A stretch of DNA of 7,880 nt from an archaeon (GTDB lineage: Archaea > Nanobdellota > Nanobdellia > Woesearchaeales > JAGVOV01): the NCBI GenBank assembly GCA_020052545.1, contig JAGVOV010000056.1, forward strand, positions 1-7,880, written 5' to 3'. Shown in pieces: positions 5,391-7,880 of the stretch. The notes under the pieces were generated by a model. That model was not told the DNA's origin. It did not search any database and saw only the letters and a list, made by a program, of their open reading frames with translations. How positions within the stretch are numbered: the stretch's first letter is position 1; each line of letters opens with the position of its first letter. Both the position numbers and the translations under genes were made by a program.

Positions 5391-5714
5391 ATGAGTGATT
5401 GCTGCAAGCAAAACAAGGAAGAGGGTAAGACAAGCAACGACAATAAATTCAGATATTATCTGATGATTGGTGTAGTTGGTGTTGTACTGGTGCTGTCATT
5501 GTACCAAAGCATCCAGATAAGCAGCCTGAAAAGTGGATCTACAGGCACAGGTGCCGTAGTCAGCAGTTCTGGCGCCATAGACACGAGCAGCTGGAGCGCT
5601 GATGAGAAGATGATGTATGAGCACCATGGCACCCTGCCAGCAAGGTTGCAAGGAAGCCAACCAAAAAGCGCTGCAACTGCTCCGAGGAGCGCAGGCATGG
5701 TTGGAGGCTGTTGA
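5391..5714 (+). CDS. Single-TM protein with EKMMYEHHG motif, ending in GMVGGC
   Basis: The protein has 107 residues. The cytoplasmic N-terminus (1-21) contains C4-C5 and many Lys/Asn. One membrane helix (about 22-40) is followed by I-Q-I-S-S-L-K, as in the 69-residue neighbour. Outside the membrane lies a Ser/Gly linker, then a compact motif at about 66-88 with D71-E72-K73, M74-M75, E77, H78-H79 and ending L-P-A-R-L-Q-G. A Ser/Pro/Ala linker leads to S-A-G-M-V-G-G-C. The Met-Met and His-His pairs are plausible copper ligands. Cys residues occur on both sides of the membrane, which is uncommon for so small a protein. I do not recognise a named family. It sits one base after the previous stop and one base before the DUF411 gene, so the four genes are probably co-translated. 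Confidence 0.85.
   Translation: MSDCCKQNKEEGKTSNDNKFRYYLMIGVVGVVLVLSLYQSIQISSLKSGSTGTGAVVSSSGAIDTSSWSADEKMMYEHHGTLPARLQGSQPKSAATAPRSAGMVGGC
5703..5707 (+). promoter_or_regulatory. Ribosome-binding site embedded in the GMVGGC tail codons (third copy)
   Basis: GGAGG spans the Gly-Gly codons of the 107-residue protein and lies 8 nt before the ATG at 5716. The GGAGG-to-ATG distance is identical in all three copies. Confidence 0.75.
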
Positions 5715-5715
5715 G

Positions 5716-6186
5716 ATGAAAAGATCTTTTTTTGTTTTTTTGTTTGTCTCAATACTAATAGTTGCTGGAATAGTTGTCATCAGCAATAAAGGCTCTGCAG
5801 ACAGCAGCTTTCTCAATAATTACAAAGCTGATATTTTTTACACAGAAAGCTGTGGATGCTGCGCCAATTTCATCGGATATGCCAGAAACCAGGGATTGAA
5901 GGTCAATCCATTGCTGACCGAGGATATCGAGGGCAAGAAAGACAGCCTTAACATTCCAGCAAGCGTCAGGAGCTGCCACACGACAGTCATAAACGGCTAC
6001 TTTATCGAGGGCCATGTGCCTGCTGAGGCAATTGAGAAGCTGCTCAAGGAAAAGCCGGCAATCGATGGAATCGGTGCTCCAGGGATGCCTGAAGGCGCAC
6101 CTGGAATGCCAGGTGCCAGGAAGCCTTACGACGTTGTTTCGGTCAAGGATGGCAATGTTATTGGAATATTTTATTCAGTGAGGTAG
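5716..6186 (+). CDS. DUF411 / CopG-like extracytoplasmic copper protein
   Basis: The protein has 156 residues. An N-terminal hydrophobic segment (about 4-22) acts as signal or anchor, followed by a thioredoxin-like DUF411 domain. Family landmarks are all present: C-G-C-C at 46-49, R-S-C-H at 85-88 (C87, H88), E-G-H-V-P at 98-102 (H100), and the Met/Pro segment with two A-P-G-M-P units (121-125, 128-132; M124, M131). The domain ends with a short strand. Known DUF411 proteins include bacterial CopG, an extracytoplasmic copper-resistance protein in which, as I recall, cysteines bridge a copper cluster. The conserved Cys and His here suggest the same kind of site. The ATG at 5716 follows the embedded GGAGG by 8 nt. 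The open frame extends upstream, but that part lacks a start signal. Unlike its three predecessors it has no GMVGGC tail. The 5' coding DNA is strikingly T-rich. Confidence 0.92.
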   Translation: MKRSFFVFLFVSILIVAGIVVISNKGSADSSFLNNYKADIFYTESCGCCANFIGYARNQGLKVNPLLTEDIEGKKDSLNIPASVRSCHTTVINGYFIEGHVPAEAIEKLLKEKPAIDGIGAPGMPEGAPGMPGARKPYDVVSVKDGNVIGIFYSVR

Positions 6187-6190
6187 GGAC

Positions 6191-6721
6191 ATGAAGAAGA
6201 TTGCTATAAGCCTGCCGTTAGCTGCGCTTCTGGCCGCTGTTCCAGTCATGGCACATTGCCCGCTATGCACATTAGGGGCAGGCGCTGCAGCTATGGGGGC
6301 AAAATCCCTCGGTATGGACAGTACCATAATAGGTCTGTTCATCGGAGCTTTTGGGGTCTCGACTGGGCTTTGGCTCGGAAAGAAGATCAAGAAAGAATAC
6401 TTCAAGTTCCAGCTTTGGGCAATAGCAATTGCGTCCTTCCTGCTTACAGTGATCCCGATGATGAAAATCGGCGGCGATATGGATGTGATTGTGATACCGA
6501 TGAGGTTATTTGGCGACATAGGGACCATGTTCAACAAGGTATACTGGATCAATAAGATATTGTTTGGCAGCATCTTCGGTGGCCTTATGGTAGGAATAGC
6601 GCCGTATTTGAGCTCCAAGATGACAGAATTAAGAAAGGGAAAATTCATCCCTTTCCAAGGGGTTGCGCTCACGCTTGTCACGCTTGGTATAATTGCAGTA
6701 ATATTCCAGCTGGTGATATGA
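6191..6721 (+). CDS. Multi-TM membrane protein with HCPLC motif after a signal-like N-terminus
   Basis: The protein has 176 residues. Residues 1-21 look like a cleavable signal ending V-M-A, followed at once by H22-C23-P-L-C26. Four membrane helices are predicted by eye: about 44-63, 73-90, 122-142 and 154-176. Short charged loops include K-K-I-K-K-E (64-69), and the 91-120 loop contains P-M-R-L-F-G-D-I. If a signal peptidase cuts after A21, the mature protein would begin with His-Cys. I know this motif from unnamed membrane proteins in archaea and candidate-phylum bacteria, without a proven function. The ribosome-binding site is GAGGT at 6180-6184, inside the end of the DUF411 gene. The next gene starts one base after its stop and also has a short CxxC motif, so the two may form a complex. 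A role in copper or electron transfer at the membrane is inference. Confidence 0.83.
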   Translation: MKKIAISLPLAALLAAVPVMAHCPLCTLGAGAAAMGAKSLGMDSTIIGLFIGAFGVSTGLWLGKKIKKEYFKFQLWAIAIASFLLTVIPMMKIGGDMDVIVIPMRLFGDIGTMFNKVYWINKILFGSIFGGLMVGIAPYLSSKMTELRKGKFIPFQGVALTLVTLGIIAVIFQLVI

Positions 6722-6722
6722 A

Positions 6723-7175
6723 TTGACAGAGCTTCTGTATATTTTTTTGGCAATTACCGTTTTGTTTTTAGTATTCATAGTGCTGAAGAGATTTATCGAG
6801 AAACTGCTTGGCATGGAATTTTGCGGCATATGCGCCGCTGTCTTTTGCACATGGTTCACGCTCCTGATGCTATACTGGAACGGAGTCTTTGATGACAAAG
6901 TCATCTTGGCGATGCTTATCGGGGAGAGCACTCTAGGCATATTCTATCTCGCAGAAAAAAAAGCCAGTGAAGGATTCAAGCTTTTCAGGCTGCCGTTTCT
7001 CCTGACTTTGATATTCATAGGATATTCTGTGATAAATGCTTCGGGCGATGTCTTCGATGTTGTGATAATGCTTATGGTCCTCTGGACAATTTTTGTTTTG
7101 CTTTATATCTACAAAAACAACCCCAAGGTCGGCTTTTTTGCCAATAAGGTGATAAAATGCTGCATGGATTGGTGA
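6723..7175 (+). CDS. Multi-TM membrane protein with FCGIC motif (TTG start)
   Basis: The protein has 150 residues and about five hydrophobic helices: 4-21, 36-53, 60-77, 90-106 and 112-130. Cys residues cluster at C34 and C37 (F-C-G-I-C), with C42 in the second helix and C146-C147 at the very end (K-C-C-M-D-W). The start is TTG at 6723, one base after the previous stop. GGTGA (6712-6716) lies 6 nt upstream of it, while the nearby ATG at 6718 is out of frame and stops at once. Its CxxC near a membrane boundary mirrors the HCPLC of the previous protein, and the close spacing suggests the two products interact. I recognise no named family. Membrane thiol-metal or redox function is inference. A longer product is excluded because an in-frame stop precedes the start closely. 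Confidence 0.8.
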   Translation: MTELLYIFLAITVLFLVFIVLKRFIEKLLGMEFCGICAAVFCTWFTLLMLYWNGVFDDKVILAMLIGESTLGIFYLAEKKASEGFKLFRLPFLLTLIFIGYSVINASGDVFDVVIMLMVLWTIFVLLYIYKNNPKVGFFANKVIKCCMDW

Positions 7176-7179
7176 AAAA

Positions 7180-7880
7180 ATGAAAAGATATTATCTACAT
7201 GGCTTAGCTGCCTCGGCTGCGCTGACGCTGCTCTACTTTGCCATAGTTTCGTTAGCCCAAGATCCAAAACATGCGCTCCAAGCGTTCATCGATCTCTGGT
7301 TCCTGATGCTTCCTCTTGTTATGGGCTTCGGTGTCCAGATAGGGCTTTTTTCCTACATTAGGCTAAAATCGCATCATGCAAAGGGAAGCTCAAGCGTCTT
7401 TGCCAGCGGCACACTGACAACAGGCTCTATGGTTGCATGCTGCGCCCACCACCTGACAGAGATATTGCCGATAATAGGTCTGTCTGCAGCCACCCTGTTC
7501 TTTGCAAAATATCAGACCTTTTTCATAATCTTCGGCATCCTCTCAAATATCATAGGGATTATCTTCATGCTGAGCATCATAGTAAAGAACAGGCTATCAA
7601 GAGCATATCTCTTCAGGAGATTAAGCAATGCCAATATGGATGATATTTTGAGCACAGTAGTTATTTTGTCGGGAGCTATCTTGATCGGAACTTTGCTAAT
7701 AACTATTAATGGCGGCATCTCATCAGCATCTGCCTCAGGCAATCCTGAAACAAAAACCAGTTCATTCAACAATGTGCAGCTTGATGTGACATTAGAGCAA
7801 ACTGGCCCTGATGCTGCTGTTTTTTCCCTCGCTTTCAATACCCATAGCGTTCCCTTAGATTTTGATGTGGCGCAGATATC
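7180..7880 (+). CDS. CCAHH-motif membrane protein with C-terminal extracytoplasmic domain (3' end cut)
   Basis: The frame is open from the ATG at 7180 to the window edge, giving 233 residues, and no stop is reached. GGTGA at 7171-7175, overlapping the previous stop, serves as the ribosome-binding site with a short 4-nt spacer. Hydrophobic helices lie at about 7-26, 38-60, 74-105, 108-135 and 157-176. The signature is M-V-A-C-C-A-H-H at 84-91 (C87, C88, H90, H91), followed by L-T-E-I-L-P-I-I-G, which places Cys and His at the start of a membrane helix. H65-H66 lie in the preceding loop. After TM5 comes a Ser/Gly linker and the beginning of a beta-rich domain ending N-T-H-S-V-P-L-D-F-D. I recall CCAHH proteins as unnamed membrane proteins in metal-related clusters. 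The motif looks like a copper or other soft-metal site, which is inference. Confidence 0.82.
   Translation, partial: MKRYYLHGLAASAALTLLYFAIVSLAQDPKHALQAFIDLWFLMLPLVMGFGVQIGLFSYIRLKSHHAKGSSSVFASGTLTTGSMVACCAHHLTEILPIIGLSAATLFFAKYQTFFIIFGILSNIIGIIFMLSIIVKNRLSRAYLFRRLSNANMDDILSTVVILSGAILIGTLLITINGGISSASASGNPETKTSSFNNVQLDVTLEQTGPDAAVFSLAFNTHSVPLDFDVAQI

Noticed and set aside
5140..5714. GMVGGC tails as a known archaeosortase (PGF-CTERM-like) signal
   Set aside because: Those signals have a motif followed by a membrane helix and a basic cluster at the C-terminus. Here the helix is N-terminal and nothing follows the Cys.
5617..5715. Upstream extension of the DUF411 gene overlapping the 107-residue gene
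   Set aside because: The extra residues are polar, would bury the signal segment inside the protein and have no ribosome-binding site. The ATG at 5716 follows GGAGG by 8 nt.

Overview
The window is a densely packed, entirely plus-strand cluster of genes that handle copper or other thiophilic metal, most of them membrane-anchored. The organism is probably an archaeon, plausibly one of the small-genome DPANN lineages. This is an inference, not a proof. It rests on strong GGAGG/GGTGA ribosome-binding sites, an AT-rich TATA-like element in the only intergenic gap, a membrane-anchored winged-helix regulator of an archaeal style, and several small membrane families that I associate from memory with DPANN genomes. 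No rRNA, tRNA, CRISPR array or insertion sequence is visible.

Left block (1-4400), probably one operon whose promoter lies outside the window. It contains the 3' part of a small membrane protein with a CSSC motif, then a CopA-type Cu(I) P-type ATPase. Next come a membrane-anchored protein built from two copies of a Met/His-containing repeat, a membrane-anchored cupredoxin with a Cys-rich tail, and a 43-residue YHS-domain protein. The block ends with a two-TM winged-helix regulator whose extracytoplasmic loop carries two Cys and a His. Spacing is 1-13 nt or 4-nt ATGA overlaps, so translation is probably coupled.

The only real intergenic region (4401-4485) holds a perfect 14-bp palindrome directly upstream of a TATA-like element and a clear ribosome-binding site. 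It looks like the regulated promoter of the right block, and the regulator encoded just before it is the obvious candidate ligand.

Right block (4486 to beyond 7880). Three consecutive single-TM proteins all end in the same residues, G-M-V-G-G-C: a Cys-rich 230-residue protein, a 69-residue protein that is little more than anchor plus tail, and a 107-residue protein with an EKMMYEHHG motif. A DUF411/CopG-like protein follows, then a pair of multi-TM proteins with HCPLC and FCGIC motifs. Last is a CCAHH-motif membrane protein with an extracytoplasmic C-terminal domain that runs off the right edge.

Reading of the whole: CopA exports Cu(I), the cupredoxin, DUF411 protein and repeat protein handle metal or electrons on the outer face, and the membrane regulator senses outside conditions and controls the right block. 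The most novel element is the shared C-terminal GMVGGC tail. Its Gly-Gly codons also form the Shine-Dalgarno sequence of each following gene, so selection on protein and on RNA must be separated before the tail is called a protein signal.
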